This document shows positions 7,953-16,646 of a stretch of DNA of 20,589 nucleotides, in pieces. The notes beneath the pieces were generated by a model. The model saw only the letters and a list, made by a program, of their open reading frames with translations, was not told the DNA's origin and did not search any database. How positions within the stretch are numbered: the first letter of the stretch is position 1; every line of letters begins with the position of its first letter. The position numbers and the translations under genes are program-made. The DNA comes from Chara braunii (taxonomy: Eukaryota > Streptophyta > Charophyceae > Charales > Characeae): NCBI GenBank assembly GCA_003427395.1, contig BFEA01000859.1, positions 453,113 to 473,701 of the forward strand. Reading direction: 5' to 3'.

Positions 7953-7972
7953 GGCTCACCCCCCCGGGGAGC
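7953..7972 (-). promoter_or_regulatory. Putative polypurine tract next to the 3' LTR
   Basis: On the minus strand a run of seven G (7965-7959) and then TGAGCC lead straight into the LTR start at 7952. Polypurine tracts prime plus-strand DNA synthesis in LTR elements and sit exactly here. The CC and TCC interruptions make it an imperfect example. Confidence 0.4.
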
Positions 7973-8042
7973 GAGGACCTCCGAGTTAGGGATGCAGACG
8001 AGGTGAACGGCGAGGAAGGTTGCCCTTCTGAGCCGCTTCATA

Positions 8043-8189
8043 TCACAGGACAACTGACTTTGTTGTCTTGAGAAGTTCCCTTCTGTAGAACCATCTGTTC
8101 TCAGTAGGAGGCTGGAAAGCGGACCTCACAAGATACTGCTGATTGAGGCCTGTGCCCCACTCATCCTCAATCCATTCCACGTCATACCC
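8043..8189 (-). pseudogene. pol: Chromodomain-like C-terminal end of a gypsy integrase, minus strand
   Basis: On the minus strand the frame that closes at 8043 ends with about 48 residues, starting GYDVEWIEDEWG, then QQYLVRSAFQPPTENRWFYR and a Leu/Lys-rich tail. The pattern V-E-x-I...Y-L-V...P-x-E-N-x-W...L matches the chromodomain fold consensus that plant chromoviruses carry at the end of integrase, used to target heterochromatin. It stops 90 bases before the LTR at 7952, the expected place for the end of pol. Upstream, the frame runs into a reversed piece of LTR (8188-8320), so everything before the chromodomain is lost. The protein identity is inferred from motif spacing only. Confidence 0.5.
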
Positions 8190-8320
8190 CTTGCCTTGGA
8201 CGGCGGCCATAGCTGGCCCTTCTGAAGGTTGCCGGCGCTGGGGCACCCTCAACGCATGTACCCTGTGGGTATCTGCGTTTGGCCAGGCTATGCTGAGGCT
8301 CTTCACTGAGTGTTTGTGGG
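8188..8320 (+). mobile_element. 133-bp internal fragment of the same LTR, opposite orientation
   Basis: It matches 13758-13890 of the + strand LTR over 133 bases without length change, from CCCTTGCCTTGGAC to GTGTTTGTGGG. It lies between the chromodomain remnant and the + strand gypsy element. It points opposite to the LTR at 6951-7952, so it arose by rearrangement or a separate insertion. Confidence 0.85.
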
Positions 8321-8339
8321 GCCCTCATAAGATCGACCT

Positions 8340-8720
8340 GCCTTGAAACTTAGGCACCAGACCAGAGCACTAGCACAGACCATTTTTGGCCTGTTTTCAA
8401 GACAACCCTTGGTTGAACTTCAACGCCAGGGTCTGGCACATTTTGGCATTGGCAAGAGCAGCCTCCTGGACGGGCCAGCACTATACAAAACTGGCCCGCC
8501 CTACAGGTTGCAGACAGTCACGAGGTAGTTCCTAGGAACTTCCCAGGCACTTCACGTGCAGGAGGCAGGAAGCAGTCTTCAGTATTCGGCAGCAGGACTC
8601 TGGAGGAGCGCTGCAATAGTAGAGTAGCGTTAGCGGTAGTCTTTAGCGCTGGGCGCTATTAGGAGCTAGAATAGCGTTGGAGAGAGGGAGATGGTTGGCG
8701 GAGGCCAGGGAGACTTACCT
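8340..8720 (+). promoter_or_regulatory. LTR-like promoter region 5' of the + strand gypsy element
   Basis: It contains CACTATACAAAA (8479-8490, TATA-box-like) and, further on, GGCGGAGGCC, GAGACTTACCTG and the gag start. The same landmarks recur at 13160-13362: GCACTACAAATAG, GCAGAGACAGTTCGAGTAG (here GCAGACAGTCACGAGGTAG), GGCGGAGGCC and ACTTACCTGGTGCCATAG. The two segments are therefore diverged copies of one LTR plus leader. Exact ends and a primer binding site could not be placed. Confidence 0.45.
8471..8498 (+). promoter_or_regulatory. Hairpin with the TATA-like box in its loop
   Basis: CGGGCCAG (8471-8478) pairs exactly with CTGGCCCG (8491-8498). The 12-nt loop is CACTATACAAAA. The related copy near 13174-13198 keeps a shorter stem, GCCCA/TGGGC, around GCACTACAAATAGT. 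Confidence 0.6.
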
Positions 8721-9992
8721 GTGGCGCCATAGCTTCAGCTTCGCCGCATCGACCGTTCGGAGCGCAGGGTGGCGGACCTGACAGCTCAACCGTCCAAAAT
8801 ACTGAATGCAATTCAGAATCTGACTGCTTAGCTGACAGCCGCCAAACTGATTGTTCCCCAGTTTCCTCCTCTCTCAGTGAAACCTTCCTCTTCTCCTCCT
8901 TCAACTCCCTCTGGTTCACGTCCATCTTCCCCTTCACCACCTCCTTCCCAAAAAGCCACAGCCAAGCCGACCTTTGCAGTTGTTGTAGCAGGGGATCAAA
9001 GGGGTCTCAAGATCCCTGCCGCCAACAAATTCAGAGGGGATGACCCGAAGACTGATGTTGGGGACTGGGCTGCAGGGACCGGAGCCTAATTGAGGGGCTT
9101 TATATGCCCAGAACAGACCAAGGTGGCAACGGTTCTAGGGCTGTTGGAGGGGCCTGCTCAAAAGTGGGCTACTTCTACCTCCAGTGGTCTGCAGAAATCC
9201 ATGGAGGATTGGGCTTTGGGAATGGGAGTGGACAGTCTTCTCCAGGCTCTGGAAGACCGCTTTGCAGAGAAGGAGCGGGCTCGCAAAGCTGCTGACAGGA
9301 TTGCTCGCCTAGGTCAACAGCGTTACAGTGGATCCCTGCAATCTTTGTTTGCAGAGTTCAAGCAGTTAACTTCCACCCCAGGTTTGGTCATGTCTGTAGA
9401 TGACCTACTAACAAACTTCTGTAGGGCAGCCCTTGAGAAGTTTTCTGTTGCATTATACAGCGCTGGGCACAAGGGTTGGAGATCCTTTGGCCGCCCAGCC
9501 CTCGACATGGAGGTCAAACTTCATGTTCAGGTCACCTCCTCTGACAGGAGGAAAGGTGGCTTCCCTCGTGGTGGTAGAAAGGGAAAGACAGCCTTTGGGC
9601 ATGCAGGGTCTGCATCAGCTTTTGATTCAGACTCCCATGCTGATACACCATCAACTGGGACGGGATCAGCTGCTGAAACAGATGTTGCAGCGACCCTGAC
9701 TCAGACTGTTCTGGGAGTTTTGCAGCAGCAGAAAAGATTTTCCCCCACCACAGCCTCAGCCAGTGCAAAGGGGAAGGACAAGGGATGTCGACCTTCCTCC
9801 TCCCAGCGCCCTAATCTGCCAAAAGACGTCCATATGCCAGCTGACCCACTTAATCCCTCCACTCTCCCTTGGCATGACCTCAAGATCCAGGAGGAAGTGT
9901 GGAGAAGAAGGAAGGAGAGAGGGGTCTGCTTGAGGTGTGAGGGACAACACTTTTTAAAGGACTGCCCTTACATGCCAGGGTCGGGTCAGTAA
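8721..9992 (+). pseudogene. gag: Ty3/gypsy gag, decayed, + strand
   Basis: This is the structural Gag gene of the + strand element. One phase can be followed from GTG 8721, likely a decayed ATG, through stops TAG 8730, TAG 8829 and TAA 9087 to TAA 9990. After a Leu/Arg-rich start comes a Ser/Pro-rich linker. Next is a capsid-like region (IPAANKFRGDDPKTDVGDW; VLGLLEGPAQKWA; RYSGSLQSLFAEFKQL), then a Gly/Lys/Ser-rich basic stretch. A CCHC-like zinc knuckle, CLRCEGQHFLKDC, lies near the C-terminus at about 9930-9968. Its spacing is C-x2-C-x3-H-x4-C, one residue shorter than the usual x4. Pol follows in the same frame after the stop at 9990. The best continuous piece is 300 codons (9090-9992). 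Gag identity is well supported by context; it is not functional as it stands. Confidence 0.8.
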
Positions 9993-10598
9993 AAAAACTG
10001 AAACAAACCCTGGACTGCAGTTCCCCCCAGTGCTGCACCTTCATCTACTCAGGTAGGTGAATCTGCAACTGTTTCAGTTGAGACTGTATGTGAGACTTTG
10101 GGGAATGCACGGGCACCATCCTTCTGCTATGAGGATCCTGACCTGGATCAGGACTCGGGGCAGGATGAGCTTCAGCCCCTTGCCGCTTTCTTCCTTCATC
10201 TGAAGGAACAAAAGAAGAGCAAGTCTGATCTCATCCTACTTCGGCCCCTGATCAACCACATCAGGATCAAAGGGCTGTTAGATTGTGGAACCACCAGGAA
10301 CTTTATATCTCCTAGTGTTGTAAAGAAACTGCATCTGGGTATGAAAGTTTAGCAGTTGCAGCAACCTTTGCCGGTAAGAATAGGTGACTCCACTGTTCTC
10401 ACGATCAGGGAGAAGGTCAGGGGTATCCCTCTTACCTTCGACAATGCTGGGGAAGTCAGACACATTCTGAACTTCTACATATTCCCTAACCTACCCTTTG
10501 ACCTGGTGTTCTCTATGCAGTGGCTAAAGGCCGTCAACCCAAGGATCGACTGGCAGATCCCAAAGGTTAAACTGCCTAACAGACTGGGGGTGTACTAA
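9993..10598 (+). pseudogene. pol: Gypsy aspartic protease segment of pol, + strand
   Basis: The retroelement protease cleaves the Gag-Pol polyprotein. In the same phase as gag, the motif LLDCGTTRNFIS (about 10276-10311) matches the active-site pattern of retropepsins, [LI]-D-[ST]-G-[AT]-x-x-x-F-[IV]-[SN]. The residue after the catalytic Asp is Cys here instead of Ser or Thr. Downstream come a typical beta-rich region and FDLVFSMQWLKAVNPRIDW, the conserved flap-to-end region seen before RT in gypsy elements. In-frame stops are TGA 9999, TAG 10350 and TAA 10596. Family assignment is good, activity very unlikely. Confidence 0.75.
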
Positions 10599-11527
10599 CC
10601 ATGCATAATTGCTGCGGAACACCACCCTAAAACCAGTTGCTACTATTTGAGAGCGAGGGAGTTCTATGCTCTCTCGCGCCAGTATGACCATGAGCGCCTG
10701 TTCTTAGCTCCGGTCAAGCAGACAGACGCTCCTACTATTTCTTGTCCTCCTGAGATACAGCAGTTTGTGGACCAGTATGCTGATCTGATGCACGAGCCCT
10801 TTGGGTTACCCAACCGGCCAACCAAGCATCGCATTGAGCTACTACCTGGAGCGGTCCCTCCCAAGGGTCGCATCTACAAGATGTCCCCTGCTGAGCTTGA
10901 GGAGCTCAGAAAGCAGCTTCAGACCCTGACCAACAAAGGCTGGATATGACCGAGCACTTCTGAATTTGGGGCACCAGTCCTCTTCGTCTCGAAAGGGAAT
11001 GGAGAATTCAAAATGTGCATCGACTACAGGGGTCTCAACGAGATCACTAGGAAGAATACAGAGCCACTTCCTAGGATCGATGACCTCTGGATATGGTGCA
11101 GGGCTGCACAATATTCAGCAAAGTCGATCTCAAATCTGGATACCACCAGATTGAGATGACAGAGGAGGATGTCTATAAGACAGCCTTCAAGACGAGGTAT
11201 GGTACTTACGAGATCCTGGTCATGCCATTTGGACTTTGCAATGCCCCAGGTACCTTCCAGACTGAGATGCACCGCATCTTTAGGCATTACCTGGATAAGT
11301 TCATGGTTGTCTACCTGGATGACATCCTGGTATTCAGCCAGACTGCCAGGGAACATGCTGAGCACTTGGCTCTAGTCCTCCAGTCACTACGTGACAACGA
11401 GTATGAGATTAATAGAGAGAAGTCCTCTTTTGGAGTTCCCTCTGTCATCTACCTGGGTCATGTAATCTCTGGAGATGGTCTGGCTCCTGAAGCAGAGAAG
11501 ATAGCTGCTATTCAGGAGCAGCCTTAG
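10599..11527 (+). pseudogene. pol: Gypsy reverse transcriptase segment of pol, + strand
   Basis: RT copies element RNA into DNA. The N-terminal part contains KHRIELLPGAVPPKGRIYKM and ELRKQLQTLTNKGWI, then TGA 10947, then SEFGAPVLFVSKGNGEF and CIDYRGLNEIT in the same frame. A one-base loss around 11085-11089 shifts the phase. The rest continues in the frame of 11093-11527: KVDLKSGYHQIEM (first catalytic Asp), VMPFGLCNAPGTFQ, YLDDILVFS (catalytic YLDD near 11312-11338) and IYLGHVISGDGLAPEAEK. A TAG at 11525 then interrupts it. All main RT blocks of Ty3/gypsy are present in order, so the family call is firm. The product is broken in at least two places. Confidence 0.9.
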
Positions 11528-12713
11528 CCACAGACAGTGAGGGATGTCAGGTCCTTCATGGGTTTAGCCTCATACGACAGAAAGTTTGTCAGGAACTTTT
11601 CTGCAGTGGTTGCACCCCTAACCAACCTAACAAAGAAAGACACTCCTTTTCGTTGGTCCCTTCCCTGTCAGTTGGCCTTCACACGACTCAAGAAGGCCTT
11701 GACTCGTGCACCAGTGCTGAAGTTACCTGACCCCACTCTGCCATTTATCCTGACCACTGACGCTAGTCAGTATGACATTGGGGCAGTTCTTCAACAGAAT
11801 GATGGGAATGGTCTACGACCTGTAGAGTTCATGAGTAAGAAGATCAAGACTCAAAAGCTTCAAGACTCTACCTACGAGAAAGAGCTATATGCTCTTGTCT
11901 GTGCCCTGAAACATTGGAAACACTTTCTCGTGGGAAGACACTTCAAGATCTTTTCAGACCACTCCACCTTACAGTGGATGAAGTCCCAGGGAGAGTTAAA
12001 TGATAAGTTGGCACGGTACATTCAATTCATAGACATGTTTGACTTTGAACTGAAGCATAAGAAGGGCTGCTACAATAAGGTAGCAGACGCCCTCTCTCGT
12101 AGGCCTGACTCTTTTACACTGATCTCCTCTACTCACTCCTTTGGAGAGGAGACCCGTCAGACCATTGCTCGTCTTTTGCCTCAGGACCCGACTTATGGAC
12201 CCGTAGTCAGGAATTTGCAAGCGGATCCCAATTCTGGACCCGGCTATGCCCTGAGTTCAGATTTGCTGTATACTTACAACAGAGGTGAGGAGCGCTTGGG
12301 CATTCCCCAGGATCAGCGGCTCAGGACACTGCTGATGTCAGAGTGTCATGATGCACGTGGACATTTTGGGTTCTTAAAGTCATATGCAGCCCTGTCGCAG
12401 CGCTTCTTCTGGAAGGAGATGCGGAGTGATATGCTGCGCTATGTGGAAACCTGTGAGCTTTGCCAGAGGAACAAGGTCCAGCGTAGGCCTCCTCTGGGAC
12501 TACTCAAATTCTTACCTATACCTGATGGCCCTACTGAATCTGTGTCGATTGATTTCACAGATTTAGGCAAGACCACCCCTCGTGGCATGCGTCAGGTAAT
12601 GGTCTGCGTGGATATGTTCTCCAAATACGCAGAGTTCATCCCCTTGCCAGAGGTAGCTAGAGTCCCGGCTGTGGGAGCAGCCTTTTCTAAGAGGTGGGTC
12701 ACACACCATGGAC
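11528..12713 (+). pseudogene. pol: Gypsy RNase H and N-terminal integrase, truncated, + strand
   Basis: This is the longest intact pol frame (ORF runs to 12754; homology ends near 12713). RNase H degrades the RNA template: TTDASQYDIGAVL (Asp), STYEKELYALV (Glu), FSDHSTLQW (Asp) and VADALSRR at the domain end are all kept. The integrase zinc finger follows as H-H-C-C, SECHDARGHFG then ETCELCQRNK. The integrase core begins with LPIPDGPTESVSIDF, which holds the first catalytic Asp, and VCVDMFSKYAEFIPL. It breaks off after RWVTHHGPP, before the second Asp and the Glu. The last codons of the ORF read into a GC-rich hairpin (12722-12743). The integrase could not work; the RNase H part has intact catalytic residues but sits behind many stops. 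Confidence 0.9.
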
Positions 12714-12721
12714 CGCCCATA

Positions 12722-12743
12722 CGGGCCCCATCTGAGGGGCCCG
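12722..12743. repeat. Perfect 8-bp GC hairpin at the integrase breakpoint
   Basis: CGGGCCCC (12722-12729) and GGGGCCCG (12736-12743) flank ATCTGA. Integrase homology is lost about nine bases before the hairpin starts. Confidence 0.75.
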
Positions 12744-13365
12744 ACGGTTGCTGAGGGGCCCCCAGGCCTCGTACCATACACCATGCGCCCTGGAGGCCCA
12801 CGGCAGCCCTTCAGGCCCTAGGTAGCACACTAGTTAGAATAGGTNTAGTTTACTTACCTTTCTGTGTGTGTGTGTTGTCTTACCTTATCTGTCAGGTGTC
12901 GTTTCGGACTTGTAGCCCCAAGGGTGGACCTTGGGACTGGGTACATCGGAGGCAGGCCCGAAATGAGGCCAGGCGCAATTTGGCGCCAAACAGGCGTCGT
13001 TTCGGTCCTGCAGGTCCCAAGGCGACGCCTTGGGCTAGGTGCACAGGTACCGGGCCGTTTTTAGGCCAGACGCATTTTTGCGCCTTGCTACGTCAACGGC
13101 ACGGTCTGGACATCCGGTAGGGACCCAGACCAGTTGGGCCGTTTTCTGAGGCCAGCATCAGGTAGTACCAGCCGGCCCAGCACTACAAATAGTTGGGCAG
13201 CGGCTGGGCAGAGACAGTTCGAGTAGCTCACTTCTGGAGCAACACGCTGCTGGTTAAAGCAGCGTTATTCTACGCCAAGCTACGAAGTAGGGAGTAGTGG
13301 AGTAGGTAGTGGAGAGAGGCGGAGGCCTTACCTGCAAGCGACGAACTTACCTGGTGCCATAGTTG
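12744..13365 (+). repeat. Hairpin-rich LTR-like segment
   Basis: It holds CCCAAGG/CCTTGGG (12917-12935), CCCAAGGC/GCCTTGGG (13016-13034) and several GGCGCC-type palindromes. From about 13160 it carries the same landmarks as 8460-8732: TATA-like GCACTACAAATAG, CAGAGACAG, GGCGGAGGCC and ACTTACCTGGTGCCATAG. It is probably a second copy of that LTR and leader. The next element's LTR is inserted directly after it at 13366. One N lies at 12845. Whether it is the 3' LTR of the 8.7-12.7 kb element or the 5' end of another copy is unclear. The presence of the gag-start-like string favours the latter. Confidence 0.45.
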
Positions 13366-14368
13366 TGCAATGACTTGCTGATTTCAACTGCCGAGACTGA
13401 CCGCGAGGCTGTACAGTGCACTGCTGTGTTCGCTGCGTGTTTTGCTGTGTTTTTTTGGTTGCATTGAGGGCCGCCCACTGTTCTAAAAATAGTATGAATT
13501 AACAGCGGTAGAGGCTGAGTAGTTACCGGCCCTAAGTGGCGCTAAGCCCTAAGTGTAGCAGTATAACCGATTTCGTGGAGGCCGAGTAGGCCCTAACTAA
13601 AACGGTACCGGTAGGTCCTAGGCTAGGGTAGTGTAGAATCTACAAGTAGGTTGGGGTAGGACTGTTGAGGACTTTTGGCTGTTCATTTTTGCGACGCAGC
13701 GTTTGGAGAAGCCAAGCAAGTTGGCGGTGGCAATTGTCTGCAGGCGGCATCCTGAGACCCTTGCCTTGGACGGCGGCCATAGCTGGCCCTTCTAAAGGTT
13801 ACCGGAGTTGGGGCACCCTTGGCGCATCTACCCTGGGGGTATCTGCGTTTGGCCAGGCTATGCTGAGGCTCTTCACTGAGTGTTTGTGGGTGGCGGCAGC
13901 CATAGCTGCCTGTTTCTTCGTTAGAGTTGTCCATCGACACTGAAGACTCCATCGCAGGATCTGTTCTTCACCTGGGTGGTTGGCGCTGGCCTCTGGGAGG
14001 CTGTTTCGGTTCTCCGCTACTAACTTGGTGTAGGGTAGAGAGTGGAGTGTGGGGTTGTGAGTGTGGCGAGATACTGGAACAAACTCTGTAACGATATCTA
14101 GTTTTAATTGGCTCATCATCAGTGTAATTCCGATTGTTATCCTCGCAGGTTTCTTCTTGTGATTGGTTGTTGGGAGTTTGTCAGAGAGTGAGAATCACGC
14201 AGTGTCTTCTCCCCATCTGTGCATGGCTGAACTTCCGCTACATACTCTGATCTGTATACAGTTTGGACTCTGTCTCCTCTCCCCCTTCTATTATGCATGT
14301 ATGGGCGTGTATGAGACTGTATGTGTGTGAGTGGCGGTAAAAATCGCCAGACAACCAAGTTCATAACA
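13366..14368 (+). mobile_element. LTR of a gypsy-type retrotransposon (5' LTR), + strand
   Basis: This 1003-bp LTR has canonical TG...CA ends: TGCAATGA at 13366 and TTCATAACA at 14368. Two bases later comes a match to the plant tRNA-iMet primer binding site, so this is the 5' LTR of a + strand copy. The inverted 1002-bp copy at 6951-7952 fixes both borders independently. It is preceded by LTR-like DNA of another element and followed by only about 390 bases of internal region. A 92-codon open frame (13665-13943) is kept in both LTR copies but lacks an ATG. Confidence 0.9.
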
Positions 14369-14370
14369 GT

Positions 14371-14381
14371 TGGTATCAGAG
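14371..14381 (+). promoter_or_regulatory. Primer binding site, tRNA-iMet type
   Basis: TGGTATCAGAG begins two bases after the LTR end. It is complementary to the 3' end of plant initiator methionine tRNA, the usual primer for minus-strand synthesis in plant Copia and Gypsy elements. The match beyond these 11 bases is not tested here. Confidence 0.9.
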
Positions 14382-14763
14382 TGGGATTGGAATTGGAGCA
14401 TTGAGGGTTGAGTGCAGTTGAGGCATCTTCTTTATCTGGCGAACTACGGGCGAGAAGTTTCATGGCGATTCATCTTCTCCATTACTAAGACAATAGGGAA
14501 GAAGATTTCAAGCGGTGATTTCAGGAGTTCAGTGCTTGTACTGAGCAAGCGCACTGAGCCTGTCAGGGCGCTTGCAAGGAAGTGGCGAGAACAGGGCTAA
14601 TTCGCCATAGCCAACCCTGAGGGTAGTATTGCGAATTGCCTCAGAGTGGCGAAGACAGAGGAAATATTGGAAAAACGGGGAGCAGGGATTGTGGTGTGGA
14701 AGTGATTTGGGTATAAGTCGGTAGGGTGGAAGTGATAGTGGATGGAGTCAAAAGAGGTTTTCA
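14382..14763 (+). other. Truncated internal leader of the + strand LTR element
   Basis: This follows the primer binding site. A frame to about 14600 reads Lys/Arg-rich (KTIGKKISSGDFRSS) but has no recognisable Gag motif. The segment ends where an opposite-strand gag-like frame begins, so the element was cut or invaded soon after its 5' LTR. Confidence 0.4.
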
Positions 14764-15324
14764 CTAGGGGGGAATGGTCGCCGACTGTGTGACGGCGGGG
14801 GTTGTCGTCTTTGGCAGTGGGATGACTATGGTGGAGGTGATGGTGGATGAAGGCGGGGGTGTGGATGACATGCTCGCGGAGAGGGCGGTGGATGTGGAGG
14901 CGGAGGATGGGGAAAGGGAGGTGGAACCTGAGGTGGTGGGGAAAGACGTGGTGATAACGATCTGGATGGCGGGGGTTTGATTTTTTACAGCGGTCACGCG
15001 AGCGGAGATGGTGGAGATGGACGCTTGGATGTCAGTGATGGACGAGTGGATGGATGTTACGATTTGGAGGAGTGTTGCGAGATCGGTGGCGGCATCGGGT
15101 GATGGTGTGTGCTCGCCTTCGACGTCGCGGGCGATGCTGTCGACGGAATAGGTGTGGATGGCGGACATATGAATGTTGGATGACTGGGCCATGGTGGAGA
15201 AGGAAGCGGTGCCAGCGATGGATGAGGTGGCAACTGCAGCTGAGGTGGTAGCAACAGATGACGTGGAGGCAGCAGCAGCGTTAGCAGCGGCTGCGCGTTG
15301 ACAGTTCCTGGTTGTACGTGGCAC
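14764..15324 (-). pseudogene. Gag-like N-terminal fragment, Ala/Ser/Thr-rich, minus strand
   Basis: A 186-codon open frame whose first codon is GTG; no ATG lies upstream before a stop. It begins PRTTRNCQRAAAANAAAAST, then has a likely coiled coil (TDLATLLQIVTSIHSSITDI) and ends in a Ser/Thr/Pro-rich tail. Basic-Ala starts followed by a coiled coil are seen at the front of some plant retrotransposon polyproteins. No capsid motif or zinc knuckle is present, and nothing recognisable continues past TAG 14764. It may be a truncated gag of an element opposite to the flanking LTR, or simply a G-rich tract open by composition. Confidence 0.3.
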
Positions 15325-15346
15325 GAAGAGGGGGGGGAGGGGGGTT

Positions 15347-15620
15347 TCTATTTACAAGGGTAGAACAACATCAATTGATTTAGCAATGAAGGTAATTTCC
15401 AAATATAATTCGCAAAACAAGAATTAATTTTGAATAGATTGATTCGGAATTGAATTTATTCGAAATGAATTCGAGACTGTATTTTTCAAGAAAATTCGAA
15501 ATAAGGTTTTAAGACAGAAAACGGATTTTTCAAGAATTTTGAAATGAATCAGAAGAATAATGCAAGGAACATGAGTATGGACGAAGCATAAAAATCCAGA
15601 ATGCAAAATCACACTGAAGT
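15347..15620. other. A/T-rich DNA with TTCGAA-type strings
   Basis: Variants of AATTCGAA recur, as in the 5620-6290 segment. In both cases the tract lies just 5' of a minus-strand gag-like frame. No gene is visible. Confidence 0.35.
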
Positions 15621-16200
15621 CCAAGTATTCAAGGCCAAAGCAGATAGCACATGGAACCGAGTAACCATCCCATTGAGAATGATAGAGAAGAATCGTGAGT
15701 CAATGTCCATGCCCAACAGGCCAACACCAACAGCATAACCCAAATGTAGCTCTCTCTTGTGAATGGCGCCAGGCGCCCTATCTACTCTACAGCCTATCCT
15801 ACAACTATAGCAATGAGCAGCAACCAGACAACTTGACTACCAGCGCGTGATGATATCAACACCAATGTCGTATTCCACCATCACCAGGTACGTGTCATCT
15901 TCCCCACACTCTCCCTTGTTACCCACACAGCGCCCTTCACCTCCGAAGTACCACCTTCGCCCTCACCTCCCCTGCACGCTTTTGCGGACCGGCTATGGCC
16001 GCCAGTGCCCTGCATGCAGACAACGCCCTACCGCCTAGCGCTGGCCTGCTCTATCATAGCGCTGCGCTGCTCTGCATAGCGCTGCACACTTGCATCCGCG
16101 CAGCGTGCCCGCATATGCCAGCATTGGCCAAGATCCCCGCTGCCTCGCCCTGCTTGCCTATACGCCAGTGCAGTGTGTGGGCGGCCTCCCTTCAGCCTGT
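15621..16200. other. Intergenic DNA, no gene recognised
   Basis: Mixed composition. Near 16035-16085 the string CATAGCGCTGC appears twice with related AGCGCTG copies, a small local repeat. Open frames here have no domain. It may belong to the LTR of the minus-strand pol remnant. Confidence 0.35.
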
Positions 16201-16600
16201 GACCGGGGTCCAGAGGCTGAAGCCAACTCGATACAGTTGGGCCCCGGGGTAAGGCAGTTGCGCCTCCTTCATCAAGGCCTGCGGCCAGATTCAGACAGGG
16301 GGCCGATTTCCCTTTGGCATTTTCGGCCTCTCTTTCCAGCATGCATTGTCGGCCTCACGTTCAGATGCCCAGGGCCTAACCAACTCAGAGGCCTGGGTTT
16401 TCAGCATTTGCTGAAATCCGAGACTTGGTGCACTCCAACCAACTGGGGTGCTGCAACTGTATGAACCCCACTTCGTGAAATATTGCACAGAGGGCTCTTG
16501 TCGATTTGCTGGCCCGCCTTCACTTAGGGCGGGCACTAGGCTTGCTGGGGCCTTAGCCCAGAACATGTACATCATGGCAAGGCCCCTACTTGAGGGCTCA
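16201..16600 (-). repeat. Hairpin cluster downstream of minus-strand pol (putative 3' LTR)
   Basis: Hairpins are CCAACT/AGTTGG (16223-16240), CCCAGGGCCT/AGGCCTGGG with one bulge (16368-16397), TTTCAGCA/TGCTGAAA with a 2-nt loop (16399-16416), GCACTCC/GGGGTGC with one wobble (about 16429-16452) and GCCCGCC/GGCGGGC (16512-16534). In minus-strand sense this lies right after the end of pol at 16647, where the U3 of a 3' LTR should be. LTR borders are not defined. Confidence 0.5.
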
Positions 16601-16646
16601 ATCCTCACGTTCCATCCCCATTAGCTTCGAAAGTCCGCTGAGATGC

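Noticed and set aside
8720-8732. TGGCGCCATAG as a primer binding site of the + strand gypsy element
   Set aside because: It reads in frame with gag as a decayed start (GTG GCG CCA TAG), and no clear LTR end with CA precedes it.
14774-14980. 68-codon + strand frame
   Set aside because: It is the complement of the longer minus-strand gag-like frame; Val/Gly/Glu-rich by G-richness.
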